The position numbers were made by a program, and so were the translations under genes. From Bisporella sp. PMI_857 (Eukaryota; Ascomycota; Leotiomycetes; Helotiales; Helotiaceae): a stretch of DNA of 64,000 nt. The notes under the pieces are model-generated. The model was not told the origin of the DNA, did no database searches, and saw only the letters and a program-made list of their open reading frames with translations. Positions 11,544-21,838 of this stretch are shown here, piece by piece. The stretch's first letter is position 1; each line of letters starts with the position of its first letter. Location of the stretch: assembly GCA_021307315.1 (NCBI GenBank), contig JAJSPD010000051.1:248001-312000 (forward strand), in the 5' to 3' direction.

Positions 11544-12398
11544 ATGCATTTCACTCCCACAATCGCCGCTGCCATCCTGGTATTCACCTCTCTATCTCTC
11601 GCCGCTCCCCAGCCAGTAGCTCAAGACATCGCCCTTGAGGCTCGCGAAGCGTTTGGCCCACCAGGCGGAGGCCCACGTGGTCGACCTGGTGGTTTTCCAG
11701 GCCGGCCAGGTGGATTCCCCGGCCGTCCAGGCGGATTCCCTGGTCGTCCAGGCGGGTTTCCAGGCCGGCCAGGCGGTCCATCCGGTGGTCCATCTGGCGG
11801 CCCGTCTGGCAGCCCGTCTGGTGGTCCATCCGGCGGTCCTTCCGGCAGTCCCCAAAATGCAGGAGGAGATGCTTCCGCTGGCCCTTCAGCAAGTGGTAGT
11901 GAAGAGTCGGCCGCGGCTGTCGAAGCAAGAGATGTAGAAATTGAAGCCCGTGAAGCATTTGGCCCTCCGGGCGGGGGTCCTCGTGGTCGACCCGGTGGTT
12001 TTCCAGGCCGGCCAGGTGGATTCCCCGGCCGTCCAGGCGGATTCCCTGGTCGTCCAGGCGGGTTTCCAGGCCGGCCAGGCGGTCCATCCGGTGGTCCATC
12101 TGGCGGCCCGTCTGGCAGCCCGTCTGGTGGTCCATCCGGCGGTCCTTCCGGCAGTCCCCAAAATGCAGGAGGAGATGCTTCCGCTGGGCCGTCAGCAAGT
12201 GGTGGTGAGGAGGCGGCCGCGGCTGTCGAAGCAAGAGATATAGAGATTGAAGCTCGAGACATCGAGCTGGAAACTCGTGAGGCGTTTGGACGAGGCCCAG
12301 GAGGCCCAGGAGGTCGAGGTGGCCAAGGCGGATTCTATGGGGGTGGCCAGGGCGGATTCCATAGGGGTGGCCAAGGCGGGCAGGGCGGCGAGCAGTAG
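11544..12398 (+). CDS. Secreted Gly/Pro-rich tandem-repeat protein
   Basis: A 284-aa protein in one exon. The start at 11544 gives a signal peptide (MHFTPTIAAAILVFTSLSLA, cleavage near residue 20-22). The mature part consists of a 102-residue unit repeated twice almost perfectly, starting near residues 32 and 134, then a degenerate third start (ETREAFGRGPGG). Each unit opens EAREAFGPPGGG, runs through four copies of a GGFPGRP heptad, then GGPSGGPSGSP repeats, and ends in an acidic EARD-type linker. There is no Cys and no KR or RR, so no classical Kex2 sites and no disulfides. The collagen-like but non-triplet Gly/Pro composition suggests a flexible wall or matrix protein; a repeat-peptide precursor is the alternative. 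I do not recognise a named family. Confidence 0.75.
   Translation: MHFTPTIAAAILVFTSLSLAAPQPVAQDIALEAREAFGPPGGGPRGRPGGFPGRPGGFPGRPGGFPGRPGGFPGRPGGPSGGPSGGPSGSPSGGPSGGPSGSPQNAGGDASAGPSASGSEESAAAVEARDVEIEAREAFGPPGGGPRGRPGGFPGRPGGFPGRPGGFPGRPGGFPGRPGGPSGGPSGGPSGSPSGGPSGGPSGSPQNAGGDASAGPSASGGEEAAAAVEARDIEIEARDIELETREAFGRGPGGPGGRGGQGGFYGGGQGGFHRGGQGGQGGEQ
11637..12248 (+). repeat. Two 306-bp direct tandem repeats inside the secreted-protein gene
   Basis: Units 11637-11942 and 11943-12248 are nearly identical at DNA level, including synonymous positions, with differences concentrated at the first about 40 and last about 40 bases. The period is exactly 306 bp, a multiple of three, so frame is kept. 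Each unit itself contains shorter 21-bp and 12-bp repeats. High identity implies recent duplication or gene conversion. Confidence 0.9.
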
Positions 12399-12543
12399 AT
12401 CTGTTTTCCTTGAGAATCGGTGTTTGTTGTTGTCCTCTGAATAGGCTCGGTGCTTGTGGGGATTACAGAGTTGGAATAAAACCTGGGACGTAAAAAAGGC
12501 GAGAAGGTGCTTTTGGTTATAGACTCAACCTGATACTTGAATT

Positions 12544-12619
12544 TATCAATTATGGTTCATTTTGCGTACTCCATTCATTGCATTTTGGCCTTCACAAACG
12601 CGCGATACTCAGGTGTATA
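12544..12619 (+). repeat. Left terminal inverted repeat
   Basis: 76 bases pairing with 14316-14390 on the opposite strand, with about five substitutions and one single-base gap. Confidence 0.85.
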
Positions 12620-14315
12620 CTTGTCATATAACAAGATTTGAATGCATCATCTGCAAAATCATATTTATGTCTATGTAAATAGAATTTGAATGTGTTACCC
12701 GCAATGACACATTCATATATCCATGCATGCGGAATTTGAAATGAGCCCTCGGGCCGGCTATTTTAACTTAGTATTCAAGCACGGAACAGTCTGTTCAGCC
12801 TAGTTTCCTGTATCAAAAGAAAGTTGCATGAATTTTGATGTGCACTAGCACTAGCCAGGAACTGAAGCTGATTAAATAGTAGTGGAAACTGTATTGGCAC
12901 ATTACAGAAAAGGTAGTAGGCAGATTAAAAAACGATTATACAATGCGCATTATGACCGGCCGTGATGGCAATATCACAGATTGTAACATGGTATATTCTA
13001 GCCACAACGCGATGTGTTTTGGCGCAACAAATTTTGTAATTTTATCTGCCCCAACGGCTCACATTCTACGTATTAAAATCAGGCCGCAAAATTGTTAAAT
13101 ACAAAGTTCTACAAAAGGCTATCATATGATGTTGCGATATAATGTATGTCTGGCAAAGCGATTGTGGTTAGCCCATCAAGACCAATAATATGGCTTATTA
13201 ACGTGTTTGCAAGGCGCTATTGGCGGCTTGGGAGATCTACTAATTACCCTCTTCACCGCTACTGCTCAATTCATTGTTCCCTTACTTATCCTCGCAATGC
13301 CTGCTCCAACGAATGGCACCGAGCTCATCCTTGGCTGAAGTTACCACTTTCAACTCATCACACTATCCTGTTATGCGAGCGATATTGTGAATAGTGTGAT
13401 GGGGGAAAGGCGACAGTTAGGTAAGCAACTAGGCGACAACTAGGCAATAACTAGTTGCTTCCTAGCACTTCTCTATCACCATTCCAGAGCACTTCTATTA
13501 ACCATATATAGGAAATGGCCCAGTGCCACAGCGTTGAAGAAGTATGCTAAGATATCCAAATAGCAAGAGGCACTCTTTTTAAAGTAATTAAAATGACCAA
13601 ATAGGTTTAAGCTGCAGATAATTGAGGGAAAGTGCTGTATCCTGCCAGGGAAAGATAGTGCTCCAAGTTTGGTCGAACAATGCGAGCCTGGGCTCTTCAG
13701 GGATGATGTGTCAGTATGCCCAAGCCTCCAATCCTGGATATCACTTAGTAAAAGAATATAGTCCAAGTTTTGCCAAGAAGGTAGAAGTCATCCATCCGGC
13801 TCATGGTCTTAGCGAGGTGGACTTAGACAAACACTTGGCGACGGAGCAGAAGAGCTCTGGAGGAGAAGTGAGATCCGTAGTGCGGTACGGAAGATGGATC
13901 GAGAATAAGTCTCCTTCAGCAATACAATTTGGGAAAAGTGGAAGCATGGATTGAATGCCGGGTAAGAGATGTGAGTAGGAGTGTTTAGCCAGAATAAATC
14001 TGAATTTTCAAGAGTTGCTTAATCATGAGCTCATGAGATTTGGGGTTGGCGAAAGCTATGGTCCTAACTTGAAGGCTAGCGTTTGTGGTCAATTTGCTCC
14101 TTCCCGCGCTAATGTTCGAGTATGGATAAAGAAAGTATTCAGCACAGAGTATCTATATACTAATAGATTTGTACCTTGAAGGACCTCTTTAACAATCATA
14201 TCGAATTAGATAATCGGGAAGCTATGACCATGTAATTATCTAGATCACAAGATCAGGCACCAAAATGATGCACATCTTAAATTATCCTCCTTTATATATA
14301 TCTTAGTCAACTCGA

Positions 14316-14390
14316 TATACACCGAGTATTGCGCATTTGTGAAGGTCAAAACGCAATGAATGGAGTACGCAAAATGAACCATAATTGATA
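14316..14390 (-). repeat. Right terminal inverted repeat
   Basis: Reverse complement of the left repeat. Immediately inside it the two ends diverge fully, which defines the repeat boundary. Confidence 0.85.
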
Positions 14391-14892
14391 GATTCTCGAG
14401 CCTTCAGCAATGGGCATCACTTACTAATGGACGTGGATTAGGCTTTGCCAAGAAGGTAGAAATCATCCATCCCGGCTCTAGATTTTAGTCTCATATACTT
14501 TGACAAACCTACTCTCTAAGTTCCATTTTCACTATATGGAAAATGTCTCACAATTAACGAAACATTAAAATATTATAAAGTTCGAAATTACTAACCGTGT
14601 CATAACCCGGCCATTTATTTCTCAGGCGGAGAGACCTGGTACCTTCCAAAAAATAGGGGTCTCAAGCGAGGTGCTGGCCCCACTTACCTTTCAACCAGCC
14701 AAGCAAGAGTAGGCCATATTACGTCACTTCCCAGTTTTTGGAATTCTAGATATTCTACAGCAACAAAATATCAAGCCTTTATCTCATATTCTAGAGATCT
14801 ATTAAGCTGGAGCAAAACTCGAAGATGTGTCAATGCTTCCCAGAGCGATAACAATCCTTCTTATATTTATCTCTTTCCTGAGGCGACTCAAT

Positions 14893-17186
14893 ATGAACAA
14901 TCCCGGCCTTGACGAACCCATCTCCAACGACGCCAAGGATGTCGAGCAGCAAAAAGTGGATGAGGATGCAGCAAAAGAGGAGCATGAGCAGGCATTCCTG
15001 GAACCGAACAGATACTGGTTCGCCAGTACGGCTTTCCCATTGATCGCCGGCACCTTTGGGCCGATGGCTTCGACATTCAGTATTTGTGCTCTAGCAGTGC
15101 ATTGGCGAGTCTCCATTCCGGAAGGGGCTGCTGAGCAGAACGGAATCGAGATTGATGATCCAAAATGGTTGATCAGATTACAGTGAATTTGGAGGGACGA
15201 GACTAATAGGGTATAGGTTAATTGCGATCAATGCTGTGCAACTTGTGATAGCTCTCATTTCCAACTTGGCACTGCTGATGAATATGGCAAGAAGACTCCG
15301 ATTCGCAATTGCTCAGCCTATTACGATCATAGGATGGTTTGTCTTCAACTCTAAGCACACTCATGTATGATACTGACGTTTCTAGGTATCTCTCATCTCT
15401 TACACTCATCAGCTTGACAGCTTGTGCAGCCGGACCTCTAAAAATTGAACCATCAGCAACACATGCCTTCACCCAAGCATACTATTATGCTATAATCGCT
15501 GCCGCCCTCTACTTTATGGTAGCCACTCTCATGGTAGTCACAGTCTGGGGCGCCTATAAAGGCCACTTTCCACAGGAGTTCCAGTTAACCATGTCCCAAC
15601 GCACCCTAATGCTGCAAACCATTCTTTATTTTGTCTATCTCCTCTGTGGCGCCGTAGTTTTCTCCTACATTGAAGGCTGGAAGTTCCTAGATGCAGTCTA
15701 CTGGGCCGATTTTACTCTTTTGACGGTCGGCATCGGCGACTACAGCCCTGCCACCCACCTTGGCCGTAGCTTATTATTTCCTTACGCCATAGGAGGGATC
15801 ATAATCCTCGGTCTAGTCATCGGCTCTATCCGCTCTTTAGTCCTTGAGCGTGGGAAAGAAAAGATGTCGGCGCGTATGGTAGAAAAGGAACGCCGCCGTC
15901 TCATTAAACGAATAGAGAAGAAAAACAAGTCGTCCATCCTCGAGCCAATCACTGACGACAAACCATCTGCTTCTACGGCATCCTCTAGTCCTCTGCCGGG
16001 AAATGAACGCGAGCGTCGCGAAAAGGAGTTTCTTCTTATGCGACGCATTCAACAGGAAGCAACTACGAAGCGCCGCTGGACATCCCTTGTCATCTCTGGG
16101 ACGACCTGGTTTCTGCTGTGGTTTACAGGTGCTGCAGTATTCCAGGCTACGGAGTATGGGCAGAATTGGACATATTTTGGGTCTCTTTACTTTTCCTACA
16201 CTTCACTTTTGACAATCGGATATGGAGACTTCTACCCGCAGTCGAATTCTGGGAAGCCGTTCTTTGTGTTCTGGTCTTTGCTCGCTGTTCCAAGTTTGAC
16301 GATCTTGATAAGTAATATGGGTGACACTATCGTGAAAATGATCAAAGATCTCACCCTATGGATTGGCACCGTGACCGTATTACCGGAGGAACATGGGGTG
16401 CGTGCTGCCCTAAAAGATTCTGCCAAGAAAGTGACCCGGGGACGTCTATTCAATGATCTAGAAACCCCTCCGGGAATCGTGGGTGAAAGCAATAAGCCAG
16501 GCGTTGGCGAGGAGAAAGACGAAGCAACTGAAGATAAGAATGCTCCCGAATCCGCGGCGCAAGACGTACAAACCGACCGTGCCTGTCGCGAGAAGAAGCA
16601 TGCCCATGCGCGAGCAAGGGGCCACCAAGAACTCCCAAAGAATAAACATCATTACCACCATCTCCTTATCCAGGAGATCTCGGATGTTACGAAACACCTG
16701 AATGCCAACCCGCCAAGGGAGTATGGTTACGACGAGTGGGCTTGGTACCTCAAGCTGATTGGCGAGGATGAGGATAGCGCAGATACGCATCGGAAGGCGC
16801 TTCGGAATCCGAAGATAGATGGGGAGGGGTTAGGTGTTGCGATGAGCGGAGGAAAGGAGGACGAAAAGGTGGAGTGGAGTTGGGTGGGGAATAGGAGCCC
16901 GTTGATGGGGATTAAAGGGGAGGCGGAATGGGTGCTCGAGAGGTTGACAGCGAAGCTTGAGGAAGAATTGGCTGTGTTGAGACGCGAGGAAGAGGAGAGA
17001 GAATGGGCTGCTGAGGTGGGGAGTAAGCGTGATAGAATGGAGGAGCATAGAAGGAGAGAGGGTGCGGAGTCGGGTCATGGCGATGATAAAGATGCGAATG
17101 TTGAATCTGAGAATAATGTGAGAATGAGATGTTTTGAGGAGCATAGTGGGAACTGGCATTCTAGCATACGCACGGGGAGTTCTTAG
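14893..17186 (+). CDS. TOK1: TOK-type outward-rectifying two-pore potassium channel
   Basis: TOK channels are fungal plasma-membrane channels with eight membrane helices and two pore loops that release K+ on depolarisation. Exons 14893-15167, 15217-15336 and 15386-17186 join through two 49-nt introns (first donor GTTGAT) into 731 aa. The first intron joins DPKW to LIAINAVQLV, the second gives MARRLRFAIAQPITIIGWY. Selectivity filters are TVGIGDY (about 245-251) and TIGYGDF (408-414). Four helices precede the first pore, then the pore 1 pair, a charged linker (about 285-355) and the pore 2 pair. The long C-terminal tail after residue 440 is hydrophilic, with coiled-coil character near the end. 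An upstream in-frame ATG at 14833 would add a hydrophobic stretch unlike the family, so I chose 14893. Convergent with the next gene. Confidence 0.92.
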
Positions 17187-17405
17187 GCTTATTAGCGATT
17201 CTATAGCTATTTGATACCCATGTTTATATAGCAATGTTCATATATTATCCTAAATGCAATGACTTTTTCATAGTTTCTAAACGATGGTCTTCTTCATAAG
17301 TCAATATACACTAAATGAAAACATCCATCTATTCATACCTAATAGAAACGCTAAAACCCTATTCCAACCTGTATTCTACTCAATAATGCAGCCTCAAATA
17401 TGCGC

Positions 17406-19859
17406 CTAAAACTCCTCATCATCCGAATCCCGAACCCATCGTGGCGGCGCCGGAATACTATCATGTAGAAGGCTCTCCGGCAACATCTGGCTCTTCGTAA
17501 GTAGCTGTGACGACGCAAACGAGAACGGTACGGCGATGCTATCACTGCTAAGCCTCTCTATTAGCCGGGGAGTTGGTAGACCGGGTGTACTAGGCGGCAC
17601 TGGACGTGTGGGTGACTCCCAGATGATTTCTGGGAGGGACTGGCGATCAGGAGAATGGGGTTGTGAGCGCGAGGGAGGTTGTGTGAGGTCAACGGTCTCA
17701 GCTTGGGAGGGCCGGACGGCCTGTGGAGGGTCCGGGCTATTTGGGGCCAGATGGGACGAGGGCGGCAGGCTGTCAATGATACGCTCTTCGAGCTCGAGTT
17801 TTGGCTCGGGCGAGTTGGAGGATGGTGGATTGGGGTGGACTTGTGTGAATTGCCGGATATTGCTAGCTAGCTGTGCTTCAGCCTCTTGTGAATCCGTTGA
17901 TGGCGAGGAAACGGGGAGGTCATCTGGGATATCGTATCTAGTAAATATCGGTGGTAGGAGATTGGCCATCAGCTCATCTAAGGGAACGGGTCTAACGAAC
18001 ACGTATTTCTGTGGTGGCGTCTTGAACCATCCTCTCTGCTTGATCTCAGCGAAGGATACTGGATTAGCTAGCTTATACAGGTCAAGAATCTCATATGCGT
18101 ACTCCGCGCTACCATCTGGTCTGGCGTTAAATTCTGCATTCCCGAGACCTTGGTCATCAAGTGAATCCTTGCCGGGACGTTTGGCGGAGCTAATGGCAGC
18201 CATGTATTTAACCCGGGACTTTGGTGCTGTCTCGTAAATCCATATACGTATTGTGTTGGGTAGGAGACCCCATTTCCGAAACTCGTGGTCCTTAGTCCTG
18301 TTTACGATGTTCTTTATTTGTGACGGATGGATTGATATGAATACATCGGAATCGGATGTACGCGGTGCCATTTCGTTTACATGCTGTGTGGAGAGCCGTT
18401 GGCTCTCATATTGGCTCTTGAACTGGCTTTTGATATCTGAATATGAAGCCTCACCAAGGTCCTGTGATGCTGTTCTATGTGCTCTTTCCTCTGAAGACTG
18501 CATTATGGTGAGCAGTTGGGTGTTTGTCGGAAATTCTCCATAGCATGTCTCAGGCTCTAGATCGTCGGCTATTTCTTCTTTCTCCATCGAAGCTGGAACT
18601 GGTTCACTCCCATCCTGGTTGTCTTCATCTGGGATGAGAAGATTGCCGTCACCATCGTCAAAATCGCTTTCTGCGTCCGAGTCGGCAATCTCGCCCTTCA
18701 CGGCTGTCTGGTCCAAGGGTCTAGGTATTGACTTGAATCGTTCTTGCCTCAAGGTGGGGAATACATCTTCGGATGTGTCAATACTTGCTTCCTCTCCTTT
18801 ATATTCCTGCTCTTCTTGCTTCTCATGCTTCTCCTGCTCCTCCTGCTCCTCCTCTTCTCCAATATCATCGGGTATGCCAAAAAATCTTACACTTTTAGCA
18901 GGGCTTGAGCGTTTTGAAGGAGTTGTCGGAATACGTGTTTGTTGGCTCTCCTCTGTATCAAACGTATCTCGGACTTCAAGTCGTGGGGGGAGCTTTGGAA
19001 GCTTGATAGCAGATGACTTGGTAGTTGTAGAAAATGGAATTGGTGCATTTATAGGTTTGTCAGTCAATGGAGTACGCCTCAGAGATGGACTGTAATCAGC
19101 CAAGGACGGATTCGTCAATCGAGTATGGAACGATCCAGGCGTTGCAGGAGACTCGGATGATGGTATCTCAAGAGGAAATTTCCGTCGATGAGGTGTTTGT
19201 GGGGGGCCCATACTGTGAGGAACTCGCTTACTCTCAGCCTCAGCTGCTATCTTTGACTCTATGGTGGTCCTTCGACTTCGTATAGACGGAGGAATTTGGG
19301 AAGAACTTGGGACATCGTAGATAGACGGATCTTCCCCCATTCCATCTTCTAGTGATTCCATCGAGCTCCGTACGATTTGTGTAAGCGTCTGCTGCGAGTC
19401 TGGGCTAGGTGTATCCCCTAAAGTCTTCCGCCGGCCTTTTCGTGCCCTTTTCAGTGCATCCTGGTTCAGATCATCGTCGATTCCTTTAACTCTCCGCCGC
19501 TTCCTTCTTCTACTTGTACAGCCCTGCATATAACCCTCATGATCAGCGTCATCCCCAGCCATATCTCCCAATGTATTCCTTCGCCTCTTCGGCTTTGCTA
19601 ATTGTCCTGTCGCTGCGAATTCATCTGCTTCGTCTGCCACTCCGTTTTCACGGCGCCAATCTTCATCTGAAGGAACATCTCCACCCCATATCTGGGTGAG
19701 TGTGTCTTGTGCCTGTAGTTTAGGAATACGCTTAGAGGCTTTGGTGGCATATGTCCTAATTCGTTTATTCGGTGACGGGAATTTAGCCTGCTTGAGAGGA
19801 ACGGAACTCTGCTGTAAACCTTCGTTTATAGACTTGACAACCTTCTTTCGATAAGTCAT
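17406..19859 (-). CDS. Large nuclear-type protein with a PUA/ASCH-like domain, function unknown
   Basis: One exon, 817 aa, ATG at 19859. Residues 1-500 are low-complexity, rich in Ser/Pro and basic clusters such as RRRKRRRVKG (117-126), which would serve nuclear import, plus a Glu/Gln-rich stretch (335-357). Short motifs occur twice: TLTQI (near 54 and 158) and a basic cluster followed by TLGD (near 93-99 and 143-149). A folded domain spans about 506-640: IHPSQIKNIV, then RKWGLLPNTIRIWIYETAP, YEILDLYKLANPVSF and GWFKTPPQKYVFV. The fold pattern resembles PUA-like domains of ASCH/EVE type, which bind RNA or modified nucleotides; that is inference from pattern. The C-terminus is Ser/Pro-rich and ends in DSDDEEF. 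No ortholog name is recognised. Confidence 0.7.
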   Translation of the reverse strand: MTYRKKVVKSINEGLQQSSVPLKQAKFPSPNKRIRTYATKASKRIPKLQAQDTLTQIWGGDVPSDEDWRRENGVADEADEFAATGQLAKPKRRRNTLGDMAGDDADHEGYMQGCTSRRRKRRRVKGIDDDLNQDALKRARKGRRKTLGDTPSPDSQQTLTQIVRSSMESLEDGMGEDPSIYDVPSSSQIPPSIRSRRTTIESKIAAEAESKRVPHSMGPPQTPHRRKFPLEIPSSESPATPGSFHTRLTNPSLADYSPSLRRTPLTDKPINAPIPFSTTTKSSAIKLPKLPPRLEVRDTFDTEESQQTRIPTTPSKRSSPAKSVRFFGIPDDIGEEEEQEEQEKHEKQEEQEYKGEEASIDTSEDVFPTLRQERFKSIPRPLDQTAVKGEIADSDAESDFDDGDGNLLIPDEDNQDGSEPVPASMEKEEIADDLEPETCYGEFPTNTQLLTIMQSSEERAHRTASQDLGEASYSDIKSQFKSQYESQRLSTQHVNEMAPRTSDSDVFISIHPSQIKNIVNRTKDHEFRKWGLLPNTIRIWIYETAPKSRVKYMAAISSAKRPGKDSLDDQGLGNAEFNARPDGSAEYAYEILDLYKLANPVSFAEIKQRGWFKTPPQKYVFVRPVPLDELMANLLPPIFTRYDIPDDLPVSSPSTDSQEAEAQLASNIRQFTQVHPNPPSSNSPEPKLELEERIIDSLPPSSHLAPNSPDPPQAVRPSQAETVDLTQPPSRSQPHSPDRQSLPEIIWESPTRPVPPSTPGLPTPRLIERLSSDSIAVPFSFASSQLLTKSQMLPESLLHDSIPAPPRWVRDSDDEEF

Positions 19860-20774
19860 ATTTCAAAGGAAGCATAAAAGAGTATCCAATAAAGATAGGG
19901 AAGTTGTCTGATACAGCAACGAACGCGATTTCGTCGCGTCGAACCAGTGTCGCGTTGCATGGCTTGGCGCGTTTGCCAGTCTTACGAAATCACGTGTGCT
20001 CCACATTGGTCAAGGACTAGAACGATTTAGTACACTTTTTTATTCTCCTGGCATATATCAATGGCCTTTAGAACCGCACCCAAGTCATACGACTTTCTAT
20101 TAAATGAGGTTAGCTTGAAGATTGTTTTTAACAAAGTAACAAGATCATCATAAATAATTGTTGATAAAGTTACAGGCCATCCCTGTAGCACACTTGGATT
20201 GTATGTGAGAAGCCTGAATTAATAGCCTTGATGTCTGATACACTTCAGTGGAACTCAATAGGAACTTGCAAATCACCCAAATGAACATAGTCGGATCTCA
20301 TAACCATGTGGTGGGCCCCGTAGAGAGTCAGTCTTTGCTACCTACTTAGTGACCACTTAATCTTATCTATTCGCATGACTGGTCTCCTCGTGTCAACAGA
20401 AACGAGGAGATTTAGCTCCTCAAACTTCCAGAGAAGGAGCCCGGCATCATTTGATCATCGCCTCTCACAATCGATCGCTGAACGAGTCCTTCATGAACAT
20501 CATCTTTCTTCCCATGCTTCACATAAATACAACAATACCTAACCAATTCCATTCGTAGGACACTAGTTCGAGTACAAAAGTCGTGACGTTTCCGCAGTTC
20601 TTTGCCCTCCTTATCTTCATTCCATGCAAGATTTAGTATGTGGAAGAGAGCTTATGTGATCCAATAGCTAGAACTCCAATCATCGAACCCCGAGGGTTGC
20701 ATTTTCTGCCCATCATTACCGAACGCCCTCTAAATCAACATTTTCTCATTCTCTGAAGTATCTTCTAATTCTAC
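19860..20774. other. Intergenic stretch, no supported gene
   Basis: About 0.9 kb upstream of the PUA-like gene. Nothing convincing on either strand. Confidence 0.5.
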
Positions 20775-21215
20775 CCTGCGCGCGCCATTCTTCAAGTAGG
20801 AATTTGAGAAGGGATATGGGCATAGGCTTCATGCCGAAGTGGTCCAATCACGATCTGAATGCCTTGTTTGATCCCGATCACTGGCAAGACCTGTTAATGC
20901 AGTAATATTCCCGAGGTTACAGCTTGGGTGTTGACTTTCGAATCTGCGAATTTTCTGGATTCTTTCGAAACCGCGATAAACTGGCATTGAAAGATCCAAG
21001 GAAGATTGTTAGTAACATATCACTCATCAGTAGGAGGGATTATTACCCATGAATATCAAGTCGAAGCAGTCGTCACTAGCATTTTCAACTGCTTGGAAAG
21101 CCTCAAAACCATCCCTCCTAATCGACACGTCTGTGTATTTGAGCTTCTTCAAATATGCTTGGATGGGTTATAAACTGACTGGATTATCATCAACGTATAG
21201 AATGCGAGGCCGTCG
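20775..21215 (-). pseudogene. Relic of a response-regulator receiver domain (hybrid histidine kinase C-terminus)
   Basis: Read on the - strand, RPRILYVDDNPVSL is the receiver N-terminal strand with the acidic pocket. After an in-frame stop and a shift comes KKLKYTDVSIRRDGFEAFQA, then FDLIFMG where the phospho-acceptor Asp (normally FDLIFMD) is Gly. Then ALTGLASDRDQ, the conserved Thr/Ala switch strand, and finally DHFGMKPMPISLLKFLLEEW with the conserved Lys-Pro. The pieces lie in correct order but in different frames with several stops, so the gene is dead. No kinase ATPase core is found beside it. Confidence 0.75.
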
Positions 21216-21219
21216 TGTG

Positions 21220-21620
21220 AGTGGTTCGAAATGTGCCTTACCTAAAGGTTTCCTCTCATCGTATGTAGGGACAATTTCGGATATGTTAGTTCTAAATTTC
21301 CTACCGTGAACAAGGTCAAATGAATCGCCCTGGCTCGTTTTAATCAACAGAGTGATGACCTCGGCGGTGAAACCACCAATAAACACAGCGGTATTAGTAT
21401 CGATACATCCCGAGCTCTAGAGCAACTAATTCAAAACACTTGTAGGTAAACTCTAATATCTTGCGCTGCTGTGAATCCATCTACATGGTTTCGACAGGGG
21501 AAACGCTGAAAGAATTTAGATTGAACTTCTCAGAAGGGCCATCTAGAAGGTGTTCGTTGAGGATGTTGAAGTTGCCTAGTCGCTCGAAATCTTTGGGGAC
21601 TTTGGAGGGCAACATTATGC
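21220..21620 (-). pseudogene. Relic of a polyketide synthase ketosynthase (KS) N-terminal segment
   Basis: On the - strand: LPSKVPKDFERLGNFN, then FNLNSFSVSPVETM, a stop, MDSQQRKILEFTYKCFELV, and TNTAVFIGGFTAEV. These match in order the KS stretch VPxxRFN...FDxxFFxxxPxEAxxMDPQQRxLLExxYExxE...TGVFxGxFT known from fungal type I PKSs. Stops interrupt it and the Cys active-site block is absent. It runs directly into the receiver-domain relic on the same strand. Confidence 0.6.
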
Positions 21621-21696
21621 TATTAAACCACTATACTACTTCCGAGATCACTGACTGCACCGTTGATACATCAGCCTTAAGCGCATTTTGCCAGTC

Positions 21697-21838
21697 TGTG
21701 CCTTCTAACAGCATAATAAGAAAGGACAATGCCGCTGAGGCGAAGGTTAGGTTGAGTTTGATAACGAGTCACGCGTGAGATCGCCCCAATCTGAACCCAG
21801 CCTTGGCATTATGACCGCATATGCTGTTAGAAGGCACA
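21697..21838. repeat. 18-bp perfect inverted repeat
   Basis: Arms 21697-21714 and 21821-21838 (ATGCTGTTAGAAGGCACA and complement) separated by 106 bases, next to the KS relic. May be a rearrangement scar; no further evidence. Confidence 0.6.

Larger units (their letters stand above)
12544..14390. mobile_element. Decayed TIR DNA transposon, TA-flanked (about 1.85 kb)
   Basis: The ends are inverted repeats of about 75 bases: left 12544-12619, right 14316-14390, differing at only a few positions. Outermost bases are TATCAATTATGG and its complement, so the element reads as TA + 10-bp start ... end + TA, fitting the TA target duplication of Tc1/mariner/pogo-type elements. The size fits a full-length fungal element of that class. 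The interior is AT-rich and holds no long reading frame; three frames of 82-110 codons have no recognisable DDE motif. So it is either non-autonomous or heavily decayed. Superfamily assignment is inference from length and TA flanks. Confidence 0.75.

Noticed and set aside
11584..12262. Long open frames on both strands antisense and out of frame to the secreted repeat protein (up to 216 codons)
   Set aside because: They arise because a GC-rich 306-bp repeat with a period divisible by three leaves all frames open. Only the + frame has a signal peptide and sensible composition.
17536..18237. 233-codon + strand frame opposite the PUA-like gene
   Set aside because: Shadow of the 817-codon - strand gene; no family resemblance and low-complexity sequence.
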